A stretch of DNA of 64,000 nucleotides, taken from positions 43,050,001 through 43,114,000 of the forward strand of contig NC_134106.1 in the NCBI RefSeq assembly GCF_040939455.1, read 5' to 3'. The translations under genes and the position numbers were made by a program. The notes beneath the pieces were generated by a model, which made no database searches, had not been told where the DNA came from, and was given only the letters and a program-made list of their open reading frames with translations. Below, in pieces: positions 50,956 through 61,996 of the stretch (position 1 is the first letter of the stretch; each line of letters opens with the position of its first letter). The DNA is from Microcebus murinus. Taxonomy: Eukaryota; Chordata; Mammalia; Primates; Cheirogaleidae.

Positions 50956-52331
50956 TTTGGCAAATAATAGAAAAATATTGCATTATGTCTTAAATAAATT
51001 TTTTTTAAATTCCAATAATAACCAGGAATTTTTTTTCTACCAATGGTCTTACATAGTTGAATAGAAAATGACAACAGAATTAGTGGCTGTTTTCTATGCA
51101 GGTTATAAATAAAGAAAATTTAGAAAGTCTAGGAATAATGTTGTTTACTTCAGAGTTCTGTTTATCAATTTTGGTTCATCCCCAAGGACATACTGAGTCT
51201 TAACTATGTCATAGATATTATTTACTAATATTTACAAAATGAAATAGTAAAAATAATTTCAGACTATTAGACATAGAAGATTTAGAATACTACCACCAGA
51301 GAAGATGTGAAAGTAGAATATTGGCAAATCCATTTCGGTCAATATCAAGCCCTAAATAACATTCCATTGTGCAGGTGTACAGGGGTTATATCTTTAAACA
51401 CTTCAAGTATTAGGGAAGTCAAATAACTATTTTGTTCATAAACATGTATTTGTATTGACAAGTCAATGCAACATGATGATAAAACTTTCTATATGTTCTG
51501 TTAAGTAATAATCCATGAAATTGCTCACCTTTGTCAATTAGTGTACCTTGCATTTACCATAAGCTATTCATGTTATCATGTAACATTTTTACCTCTGAAT
51601 CTTGATCAGTCGTTATCATCTGACACTGTAGGCCTTCCCACCTTGCATTTTAACTTGAAAAAACTTATTCACATTTGTTTTTATGGCATTTAGTCTGTTT
51701 ACACGATGTTCAAATAAGGTCATTTCTACCAAAACTAAACCAGTTTTATAGCATCCTGAGAACAGTTATACTTAGATAATCAGTTGAATTTTTTTTTTTT
51801 TTTTTTTACTTTTACAGGATGTTTGGTTTCACGTAGACTCAGCCAATAAGTTGTAACTCTGCAACTGGAAGATTTGTTTGTTTGTTTAATCTTTACTATT
51901 TTGGGGTGCCATTTGTGTTCATTTTCTCAAGATCATTTGGTTATCATTATTATCTTTACTTGTCTGTTCTTCAGAAAAAGTGTGCATTGGGTATGTTGTC
52001 TCTAGTAGAGGAATTTTCTCAGGTGTTTCAAAAGTCTTTGCCAAGATGAAAATAAAAGCATCCACATTACTCTTTTTATTTTTTGGCATGTAATAAATAA
52101 ATGTTCAAACTGAATTGTGCTTACTTTGAATTTTCCTACGCATGGTTGTCATAGCACTAATATTTTTCCTTGCGTATCTCTTGAATAACTAGGAAATTGA
52201 TTCCTATTTGAAAGCATTAACTCTGTAGGCCCCAAAAGGCTTTGGCACTCTGGAAGAAAGAAATAGTTTTCTAAAGAGAACTCTTATTGTTCTCACATGT
52301 CTCATAAATCGTAGTAATTTCTTTCATACTC
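50956..52331. other. No gene recognised
   Basis: AT-rich; a pure T run of about 20 at 51789-51809. Unassigned. Confidence 0.35.
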
Positions 52332-52345
52332 AAGGAGAGGATCAT

Positions 52346-52684
52346 GGCCGGGCGTGGTGGCTCACGCCTGTAATCCTAGCTCTCTGGGAGGCCGAGGCGG
52401 GCGGATTGCTCGAGGTCAGGAGTTCGAAACCAGCCTGAGCAAGAGCGAGACCCCGTCTCTACTATAAATAGAAAGAAATTAATTGGCCAACTAATATATA
52501 TATGTATAAAAAAATTAGCCGGGCATGGTGGCGCATGCCTGTAGTCCCAGCTACTTGGGAGGCTGAGGCAGAAGGATTGCTTGAGCCAGGAGATTGAGGT
52601 TGCTGTGAGCTAGGCTGATGCCATGGCACTCACTCTAGCCTAGGCAACAAAGCGAGACTCTGTCTCAAAAAAAAAAAAAAAAAA
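52346..52684 (+). mobile_element. Alu SINE, lemur-type, sense
   Basis: GGCCGGGCGTGGTGGCTCAC start, intact B box GAGTTCGAAACC, linker with TA run at about 52494-52503, GTGAGCTAGGCTGATGCCAT in the right arm, A tail. Perfect 14-bp target duplication AAGGAGAGGATCAT at 52332-52345 and 52685-52698. Confidence 0.95.
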
Positions 52685-52698
52685 AAGGAGAGGATCAT

Positions 52699-53960
52699 TT
52701 ACCAAAGAATAACATCTTTCTTTATCCAAATATTTGCATTTAATTACTTAGTGAAGTGCTATTATATACAAGGTATCATGCTAGGTTATGTACAAGAGAA
52801 ATAAAATATTTCTCCTGCCCTCAGAAAAATTCTAGTTTAACACATAAAAGGGAAAGGACAGACACAAAGTACTTTGTTGATCCAGCAGAATGCAAGCAAT
52901 CACACAAAAAAAATCATGAATGCCGTTCAGATGGTGTATAACTTAGAGGGTATGATTTTTCTGCAATTCGACAATCCTATTGAGCACTGAAGTATATTAA
53001 AGAGATGAATAAAGGCCTGCTTCTGTCCTTGGCATTAACAAACAAAGGTGAGCATAGGTTGAAGTAAGAAATTAGGCATGGGAGGTGTTAAGGTGGGTAT
53101 TGGGAAGACACTCCAGTTATCTGAGGCAGATTTGGGTGAGTATATATGTCTTAAAGGAGAAAAGTGAAAGGCATGCATTGGCACCAAAGATTGGTCCAAA
53201 TGAATAGGGACCCAAAAATATATAGAGGAATATTTCTATGGAAACTTAGAAAGGTAGACTGGGGCCATGTTGTGCTGGAAGGAGGTACAGGATGTGAGTA
53301 AGTTTGCTGCTTCTATTGCTGCCTGTGTTATATTCCTAGGAATTTACCATCAACTATCTGGATAAAAGGTATAGTATTAATAAATCTCAGTAAAAAAAAA
53401 CATATTAATTTTTATTTTCCTCTTCTAGAGAAATATACCTGTCATTAAAATACATAGTGAGTTTTATATTCTGTTAAGGGGAGAAAGCTTCCTAGGATAT
53501 CCCTGTAATATTGAAAGGCATCTGGAAATATTTTATTAATTTTTATTGGCTGATTGATAGAGAAGTATAAACAACTGATAAACAAGAAAATAATCCAATG
53601 AATCACTGTATAATAAGCACCCACATTTAGAACTTCTATAACTTTGAAGTATAATTTGATGAGCGGAAGATGAAATTGCTATGGGAAGCACTAGGACCTA
53701 ACTAAACCTAGGGGACAGGGAAGTCTCCCTCAAAGAAGTAACCTTCTATTGGAGATCTGAAGCACGAAGAGGAGATAACTGTATAGAATGAGGTGTGTGA
53801 GAATTGAGGATGGATTAGACCATGTTCTGTGAAAAGTTTCAGAGGAAGGAGAGAAGAGAGAGGAACAGCTAATAGTGGGAACTGAGAACAGGGTGAGTGG
53901 TAAGAGGCTGGTTATTCAAGTTGAAAGCTGAAGATGCAGATTGGGAATGTTTAAGTTTCA
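52699..53960 (-). repeat. L2, antisense, strongly diverged
   Basis: The wording of antisense L2 is visible in pieces: GAAGTGCTATTATATACAAG and CCTGCCCTCAGAAAAATTCT at 52750-52840, and TGGAGATCTGAAGCACGAAG with TGAGAACAGGGTGAGTGGTA at 53750-53910. The middle is not clear. Confidence 0.5.
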
Positions 53961-54254
53961 CCTGGAAGTACAGATGCCACATCATTAACATACCTGAGTT
54001 AGAAAACAACACCAATTTATAAAACTTAGAATCTAGGTACTGAAAGCTTCAAATGAAAGCAAAATACAAAGAATAAATTATTAAATGACTGAGTTAAAAG
54101 TTAGAGGCAGTCTTTGCCTCATTTTCAGCTTCTCTGAGACCTGATTTTCTATAAATTGGAAGTACAGAAAGAGATCAGCTGTTCCTAACAAATGAAGCAT
54201 ACCTGACTTACAGAAGAGTTTTGAGAAATATACATTCTGGAATGCCACACATCT

Positions 54255-54720
54255 AAGTTTATCAGTGGAAAGCAACTATGAGGGGAGGGGAACAAACTAA
54301 CCCAATGGGTACCATGAACACTAGATGCATACATTCTCATGTTAAGAGTGTGTAAAAGTCCATAATATACTATTAATTATATAACTATGTTCATATTAAT
54401 GGAAGTGTTTATTTCAGATTTTTGCCAGTATAAGCAATGGTGCAATAATCATTCCTGTACATAGGTACTTATATCTTAGTGATGTGTATTTTTTTATTGT
54501 TCTTCAGTGCTCACTATATTTATTTATTTACTTATTCATTCATTCATTTATTTATTTCAAAATATTAAGGGGAGGGTACAAATGTTTAGGTTACATGGAT
54601 CATTTTTATAATGCTTGAGTCCTGGCAGTGGCACCCAAATAGTGTTCATAGAACCCATTGGGTTAGTTTGTTCCCCTTTTCTCATAGTTGCTTTCCACTG
54701 AGTTTTACTTTCCTCTGTGT
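54255..54720. mobile_element. Rearranged L1 3'-end material with an inverted repeat
   Basis: 54259-54320 and 54635-54703 are imperfect inverted copies of one another (about 55-60 bp; shared core GGAAAGCAACTATGAG and AACAAACTAACCCAATGGG). The antisense arm is part of an L1 3'-UTR sequence that includes TTAAGGGGAGGGTACAAATG near 54566. A TTTA/TTCA tandem run lies at 54518-54560. Confidence 0.6.
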
Positions 54721-54978
54721 ATTTGTATTCGCTCCAACAATTCCACTACTGGATATTGGAAAAGAAGTAATTTTATCAGAAAGACGTCTGCACTTGAATG
54801 TTTATTGCAGCACAATTCACAATTGCAAAAATGTAGAATCAATTCAAGTGCCCATCGATTCATAAGTGGATTAATAAAATGTGGTATATGTACACCATGG
54901 AGTACTACTCAGCCATAAAATGATAAATGAATACCTTTTGCAATACCACATGTACTCACTATTAAATTGGAACTAACC
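54720..54978 (+). mobile_element. L1 3' part, sense
   Basis: Well-known L1 3'-region order: ATTCCACTACTGGATATTGG, TTTATTGCAGCACAATTCAC, AATGTGGTATATGTACACCA, GGAGTACTACTCAGCCATAA, CACATGTACTCACTATTAAA. Joins directly to antisense L1 3'-UTR material on its left. Confidence 0.8.
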
Positions 54979-55490
54979 GAATATGTGCATTGTAAAAATT
55001 ACCAGCTGTTGCTACTTTCCTTTCCCTAAGGTACTTGCTACCATCAATAGTGTACAAAAGTGCTTGTATGCCCACCGGTAGTAGACTTAATTTTTCTTTC
55101 AAAATTTGTTTAAACTGATAAAAAATGGTTCTAGTTGAATTTATTTTCATTTACCTGGGTATTAATAATACTGAGAAAGTTATAAAGTATTTATCACTGT
55201 TTTACATTCACACTTTTTTGACATGATTATTCACACCTTTTGGGAATGTTTCTACTAGAAGTTTTTTAAATATATAGAAATATTTTTATATAAGTAGAAT
55301 ATTTACCCTTTTATTTTTAAGTTGAAAATATTTTCTCAGGTCTCTCTATATATATGCTTTTGATAGTGTACATTATATTCTTTGACATTCAAAATACAAA
55401 TTATTATTGGGTCAAATATGATTTCCTTGTACCTAATGTATCTGGGTATCCTGCCTTACTTAAAAAAGATTACCTCAACTCAATTTTTTA
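54979..55490. other. No gene recognised
   Basis: AT-rich unassigned sequence. Confidence 0.35.
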
Positions 55491-55504
55491 AAAAAATTCT
55501 TTTA

Positions 55505-55838
55505 GGCCGGGCGTGGTGGCTCACGCCTGTAATCCTAGCTCTCTGGGAGGCCGAGGCGGGCGGATTGCTCCAGGTCGGGAGTTCGAAACCAGCCTGAGCA
55601 AGAGCGAGACCCCGTCTCTACTATAAATAGAAAGAAATTAATTGGCTAACTAATATATATATATATATAAAATTAGCCGGGCATGGTGGCGCATGCCTGT
55701 AGTCCCAGCTACTTGGGAGGCTGAGGCAGAAGGATTGCTTGAGACAGGAGATTGAGGTTGCTGTGAGCTAGGCTGACGCCATGGCACTCACTCTAGCCTA
55801 GGCAACAAAGCGAGACTCTGTCTCAAAAAAAAAAAAAA
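55505..55838 (+). mobile_element. Alu SINE, lemur-type, sense
   Basis: GGCCGGGCGTGGTGGCTCAC start, B box GAGTTCGAAACC, longest TA linker of the five (about 55651-55668), right arm GTGAGCTAGGCTGACGCCAT, A tail. Target duplication AAAAAATTCTTTTA at 55491-55504 and AAAAAATTGTTTTA at 55834-55847 (one mismatch). Very similar to the copy at 52346. Confidence 0.95.
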
Positions 55839-55847
55839 ATTGTTTTA

Positions 55848-57532
55848 ATTTATGTCATTTAAAAAATCCCTGTAATTAAGGATTTAGTTCATCCTGAAAA
55901 AAATTGACACTAAATAGGGATCTAAAATTATTATTTTTTAACTAATAGCCAACCATATTCGCCTCAACAGGTATATTTGCCTCAACAGGTATAACTCCTT
56001 GACTAAAAGACAGGCTTGGGAGGTAGGCCACCTGGTGTATGACCTTTTACAGTGTACTTAATTGGTCTGAGGCTTCATTTATTATTTTAAAACTGGAATT
56101 ATAATGCCATCTACATCTTGGGTCGTTGTGAGAAATAAATAAAATTATTCTATATAAATTGCTTACTATATATAATAAGTATAAATCAGTAAATGTATAA
56201 TATTTTTCACAGTTTACTCAACACGTAGCCTCTGTACAAAGACCTATTTGCCATATTTCAAGCTCTAAATCTAAATTTGTATATTTCCCGAAGACTTTTC
56301 ATGCAGCTTATATCTTCTCCCAAGCAAATGTCATTCTATTGTGTTAAATATACTTTTTATAATTCTACTATCTGTAAGATGTATCCCTATACAATAGTTT
56401 TCACTTGCAAAACTTTCATGGATTTTTCAATATATTAAGTTTTCAATGACAACAATCACAACAGCAATCATAACAAAAGCAAACAAACAAAAAAATCATC
56501 TTTAGGCCAAATTTAATATTAAATATATAGACTTTACTTTTTGACTTTAAAATAAATTGAAATAATAGTCTCTTATTATTTACAGACTATACATAAATAT
56601 GATAATTTATTTTCTTTTATAAGTTTCCATACTTTTATTATTTTTGAGTAGGTTTCTAGATATCTACTTCATTAGCTCTTTTCAGATTATTTATATTAGT
56701 TTATTTTTAATATTTTTTATTATATATTATGAATTATTCATGTAATTTCTCCTTAATTCTTCTCTATTTTTGTTCATTTTTAATTTCTTAAATTGAATAT
56801 TCAATTCATTGACTTTCAGTTTTCTTAATGATTAAAATATATAAACCTATATATTTCTCCTCTCATTAAAATTTACTTTCATTTTTAAAGTATTGATATT
56901 AAGTTTAGGTTTTCCTTTTATATAACTTTTAGATAACTATAATTCACTTTTGATCTCTGGGTTTTTTGGAAGAAGGATTTTTCTATTTACTCTTTGACAT
57001 GTTTTTAACTGAATGTTTCTATTTATATTAGATACAAGCAAAGAAATGGGCTATAATAAAGCTTTTCTTAATCATACATTAAACTTTTCTATATGTATAT
57101 GCACACACATACACGTATACTATTTTTTTGGATGTAGCAGATAAAATATGTTATTTGTTGCCAAGATAAATAGCTTTACATTGAGAAGATACAGTCTAAT
57201 TCTGGATATTTGGTAGACTAAAATTAGTCTTAGAATCATCCTGCCACAAACATGTAGAAACAGTATATTTTATCCATTTCCAACTACTTCAATACTTTGC
57301 TGATCTTTCCAGTAAGAAACCCCCAAGTACCCTAATTAGAAGCAAAGTGAACTGAACACTGGAATAGTTGATATATAAGCTCTCTCTGGATCTGTTCTAG
57401 GTGCTAGAGGAGGAATCAATCCTGAAATAGGGAATCGAGATAGGACCAATGGCCTTGGGACCCAATAGGTTTGAATTTGCAGTAATCGAATAGAATAAAA
57501 ACAAATTCACACCACTGAGGGAAACAGAACTA
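55848..57532. other. No gene recognised
   Basis: AT-rich; includes a small tandem duplication (GCCTCAACAGGTATA twice, about 55963-55993). Otherwise unassigned. Confidence 0.35.
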
Positions 57533-58197
57533 CAATAGTCCCTCCTTATCCACGGGGAATATGTTCCAAGGGGCCCAGTGAATGCCTTAACCCATGGCTA
57601 CTGCTGAACCCTATATGGACTATGTTTTTTTCCTACACAGACATATCTGTGATGAAGTTTAATTTATAAATTAGGCACAATAATTAATTAACAGTAATTA
57701 ATAATAGAATAGAACAATTATAACAATATGCTGTAATAAAACTTATGTGGATGTGGTTTCTCTCTCTCAAAATATCATACTTTACTCATCCTTCTTTTTG
57801 TGACAATGAGAGATAAAATGCCTCTGTGATGAGATGAAGGGAGGTGAATAATGGGGGCATTGTGACGCAGTGTTAGGTTATACTGACCCTCTGATGATAG
57901 GTCAGAAGGAAAATCATCTGCTTTGGGTGATCCTCCATCATGGAGCCATGACGATGTCAGATGTCAGGAGCAGATGATGTTCACAACTAACGTGCAGGTA
58001 GCATATACAGCGTAAATATGCTGAGCAAAGAGATGATTCGTGTCCTGGGAAGGAAGGAGCGAGACTGACCACGATTTCATCATGCTAGTCAGAATGAATT
58101 TCCACTTAATATTTTGGGACCATTGTTGACCAGGGGTAACGGAAACTTCAGAAAGTAAAACCTCAGATGGGGCGGTGGGGGTGGGGTACCTACTGCA
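57533..58197. mobile_element. Tigger-like (pogo) non-autonomous DNA transposon
   Basis: Left end ATAGTCCCTCCTTATCCACG followed by the GGGGAATATGTTCCAAGG block. Internal wording CGAACCCTATAT-like (TGAACCCTATATGGACTATG), AATTTATAAATTAGGCACAA, ATTGTGACGCAGTGTTAGGT, AAATCATCTGCTTTGGGTGA. Right end holds a partly matching inverted terminus (CTCAGATGGGGCGGTGGGGG near 58167). About 660 bp, no transposase. Exact subfamily not named. Confidence 0.7.
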
Positions 58198-58789
58198 TTT
58201 CATTTCTTACCGATCTCAAAGTAAAAGAATAAAAGTCTCCTGTGAGAATTCAAAAATCAAGCTCTGAGTCCTGCCTTGATACGGAGACTGAACCACTCTA
58301 GTTGAATGGTCAAGTTCTTTCCATCCCAAGATTGTAACTTTAAAAATTGTTTCTAGGGTGGTAAAATCCCAAGGGCTCTGACGAAAGCAAATGCCATGTT
58401 ATTCTGAATGACCACGTTTCTCACTCAAGTCACACGGGATTCAACAGGAACAAGTGGCCACTCAAAAGTTGATCTTGTAATTTACAAATTACAAAGCCCT
58501 TCACCAAGAAGCAGTGTGCCTGGAGTGAGAGAAAGCAGACACGATTAGAAGAATAACATCCCCTGCCAAACCTAAACGGATCCTTGAACAAATAGAAGAG
58601 AATAGTAAATGACTATGTAGAATTATTTAAGTTATTTAAATAAGATTTAAACCACAAAGCAAGAACCAGCTACCATGAACCTCTAATAGGGCTCTTTCAT
58701 ATCTTCTGATATGAAATTTGTTCTGGAAAATAGCACATATATATGTATATATATATATATATATAAATCAATAAGTAAGTCAAAGAGAA
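58198..58789. other. No gene recognised; ends in a TA microsatellite
   Basis: 58260-58560 is moderately CpG-bearing compared with its surroundings, but no repeat or exon can be named. A (TA)n run with one G interruption lies at 58735-58766. Confidence 0.4.
58735..58766. repeat. (TA)n microsatellite
   Basis: About 15 TA units with one TG interruption. Confidence 0.9.
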
Positions 58790-59350
58790 AATAGACACTT
58801 GTGATGTGAACAGGATAATAAATCTGAGGAAATTATGGAAATGAAAAGTTCTAAAAATTTAACTAAAAACAGTTTCAAGTGGTTACAATACAAGGAATCA
58901 ATGATAACAAGGCAATATTTGAAAGCATGATGGTTTTGATTTTTTTTTTAAGAATTGATAAATACACCTATTTTCAGAATCAAAAAACATAGAGTCAACG
59001 AAGATAAATCAAACCAAATCCACACACAGATATTTTGTAATAAAACTATATAATACTTAATTTTTAAAACCCAAAGATTTATAATAATTAAAGAGAATGA
59101 AAGGTTTGCTTACAAAAAAATAAATTGAATGGTATCTAATGTCTCAAAAGCAACAATAAAAGTCTGGAGAGAAAGAAAGAAAAAGAAAAAAGAAGCAGAG
59201 AAGGAAGAGAGAGATGGAAGGAGGTAGGAAGGAAAAGGGAGAGAAGGGCTAGATAAAGAAAAAGAAAGTAAAATAAAATAAAATTAATATCCTGAAGAAA
59301 ATTATCAGTTAACCTATAATTCTATCCCCATGTAATATTGAGAACTCCAA
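58790..59350 (+). mobile_element. Old L1 fragment, sense
   Basis: AAATCAAACCAAATCCACAC, TTTTGTAATAAAACTATATA, AGCAACAATAAAAGTCTGGA and the AACCTATAATTCTATCCCCA block follow the order of an old L1 (L1M-type) ORF1-side region. A purine tract is embedded near the end. Confidence 0.6.
59166..59285 (+). repeat. Homopurine-rich tract
   Basis: About 120 bp almost only A and G (GAAAGAAAGAAAAAGAAAAA and similar), interrupted by a few pyrimidines. Simple-sequence expansion within an L1 fragment. Confidence 0.85.
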
Positions 59351-60734
59351 AACACAATTGTAGACATAGGCAAATTTTCTAATCTCAGAACTTTCTTGCA
59401 AAGCGAATTGTTCCTGTGTTGTTTGGCTTGCCTCTTATGCCCCTGTGATCACCATGACGTATATAAGCCCAGGTATATGCTGGCACTTTAAGCTGGGCAC
59501 AGCAACGATAAACATAGAACAGACTTGAACCTGACTGGAAACAGTTGTAGAGCCAAACCTCTACAAATTTACACTCTGAAGCAGAGATGTTCCAATAGCT
59601 CCATAGTTTCATATGTTAGAAAAGTAGAAGTTGTTGCTATAGGCCATTGAAACTTTTTTATACAATTTTATTGCAGCAATTGCTGCCCAACACAGTGTGT
59701 TTCAGGAAGATGGAAAGGGGTCTTGAATACAAAAAGGAGTGGGATATGAAGGCATATACAGTGAGCAAATATTTGGTGACCATTTGAGCAAATTCAAACA
59801 AGCGTGAACTTTATAAGACAACAATGATAATTTGTGTCATACGAGAATAAGGTATGAAATTCTGTCTATGCCAAGCCACAAAGGCTGGTTTGAAATGAAT
59901 AGGAATAAAATCTTGGATATTATGAAGTTTACCTTCAAATCAGTTTACCCGTAAACTAGTAAGTAAACAACATAATAGTATGCACACACAAGATTCCTGC
60001 ATCGAGGTGTGTGTGGGCTCACCTTCCTAGGACCTCCTTTACTGCCCTCAAAGTCATGGCCAAAGTTCAGTATCTGTGTTGCCTGCATTGAACCAGAATT
60101 CAACAAATCAGTACCCAGAAGTACGTGTTTACAGCCTTTTATTATATTTGAGGAAGTGGGGTGAGCACATCAGAATTCAAGGATTCATATGATTAGAAGA
60201 CATTCTTGCTACAACAGTTAAATCACACGTTTTTTTGCACTATATTTTTGCTAAATCACCTGGCCTATGGGAGGTCTGAGTACAATGGGTCTAATCAGAG
60301 CCAACTTGCAAATCAATCCTGACATTCTTATGATATGAGATATAAGAAAGCTGATAATTAGTGAAAAATACATATACTTTGATTGTTCCTTCTATTTTAA
60401 TTTGTGGTTAAAAATTGAGGCTTTATCACATATTTATTGCTTCTTATTTTCCAATTTTGTCCTTTTTCTAGCTTTGTCATTATTATGTTTATTTTTTCAC
60501 CACTCCCTGTTAATTTAGATATCCTTCCAGTTTTCTCTTCCTCATTCCCAAAGCTATGATTAACATACATTTTTGTATTAATGCACCATTATATTATGAC
60601 TATGTATTCTCACTATAAAGCAAAACATTATACTTGCAGATCCAGTCCTCTACAAGATGAGAGCTTAATAAAACTGCACTTTCACTCCAAACTGAATTTA
60701 GTTGGCATAATATAGAATTATTTGGTCCTAATTA
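59351..60734. other. No gene recognised
   Basis: Holds a 75-codon minus frame at 59612-59385 with no protein I can name. Some of 59640-60340 could be an unnamed repeat. Confidence 0.35.
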
Positions 60735-61996
60735 TTGGTCATTAAATACAATATTGATTCAAAAGTGTAGTTTATTATATCTCAAACAAGAAGCAGTATA
60801 ATTATTCAAAGTAGGCACCTACACTATTGACACAATTTTGCCATCTTCACAGTAGCTTATTTACGTCAGCATAAAAGAAGCCTGGACAGAGAGTGGCAAT
60901 GAAATCACGAAAGGCGTTTTCCATAGTTTGTTGAGAATTGAATATTTTTCCTTGCAAGAAGTGGTCCAAAGCCTGGAAGAAGTGGTAGTCAGTTAATGCA
61001 AGGTCTGGTGAATATGGTGGATGACAGAGAGTTTCCAAGTCCAGCTTCTGTAGTTTAGGCAGTATTGTTTGTGTGACATGTGGTCTTGGACAAGGATTGG
61101 CCTGTCTCTATTGACCAGTCTTGGCTACTTAATCATAAGCATCCTCATTATTTTATCCAATTGGTTGCAGTAGACATGCACTGTAATCAGTTAACCAGGT
61201 TTCACGAAGCAGTAGTGGATAATGCCAGTGCTGGACCACCAAACAGACACCATTAGTTTTTTTTGATGAATATTTGGTTTTGGACTGTGTTTTGGCACTT
61301 CATCTTTAGCCAACCATTGTGCCAAAAGCTTGTGATTGTCAAGCAGAATCCATTTTTCATCAGATACAACAATATGGGGTAGAAATTGTTCTCCTTTATG
61401 TTGTAACAGCAAAGAAAGGCAAGCTTCGAGACCATTTCTCTTCTGATGCTCATTTAATTCATGCAGAACCCATCTACCCAGCTTCTTTATCTTGCCCATT
61501 TGTTTCAAATGGTCCAATATTGTCGAAATAGTAACGCCAAACCTTGCTGCTAATTCACACATAGGTTGAGATGGATTCACTTCCCATATAGCTTTCAGCT
61601 CATCATTATCCACCTTGGTTTCAGGTTACCCACGAGGCTCATTTTTAAGATTAAAATCACCAGAATGGAACTTCTCAAACCTTCAATGTACTATGTGTTG
61701 TTCATTAGCCACATCCTTCCCAAACGTTTTATTGATATTTTGAGCTGTCTGCACTGCATTTGTTCCATAACAACTCGTATTTGAAAATAACACAAATTTT
61801 TGACTCATCTGTGGTTTCACAAATATTGCTCTTTAAAAAACATGAAAGGTAATCACAAGCTACAGCATGCATTTGAAAGACTGAGGATGTATCTTCACAA
61901 TAAAAATAAAACTAGAAGTGTCAAAGTGAAGTGTCAGAGATATCAACTGTCAAATTAAGTACTTAAGGAAATCAGACATTTCATACTTAATAACAA
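60735..61996 (-). mobile_element. mariner (Tc1/mariner) DNA transposon, copy B, near full length
   Basis: Same family as 5608-6890, in the same orientation. The left end reads TTGGTCATTAAATACAATAT, after a TA at 60733-60734; the complement of the right end reads TTGTTATTAAGTATGAAATG. The inner non-coding 3' flank (AACTAGAAGTGTCAAAGTG, then AGATATCAACTGTCAAA) is almost identical to copy A. The left inverted repeat is more decayed than in copy A. About 1.26 kb. Confidence 0.85.
60799..61808 (-). pseudogene. mariner transposase remnant (copy B)
   Basis: A D,D34D transposase reading from an ATG at 61808. The N-terminal DNA-binding half (61808-61614) has at least two in-frame stops, one where the family has Trp. 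The central 140 residues at 61613-61191 are open: an HTH-like block (LAARFGVTISTILDHLKQ), HELNEHQK, SDEKWILLDN with the first catalytic Asp, and LMVSVWWSSTGIIHYCF. The second Asp block (PILV..D) at about 61100 is frameshifted. The third, YSPDLALTDYHFF, is at 61038-60847, followed by a TGA and a relict RWQNCV...AYF end. The closest family I know is Hsmar1/SETMAR-type mariner. Confidence 0.9.

Noticed and set aside
59385..59612. 75-codon minus frame, considered as a processed pseudogene
   Set aside because: I could not place it in any protein family; there is no poly-A tail or target duplication near it.
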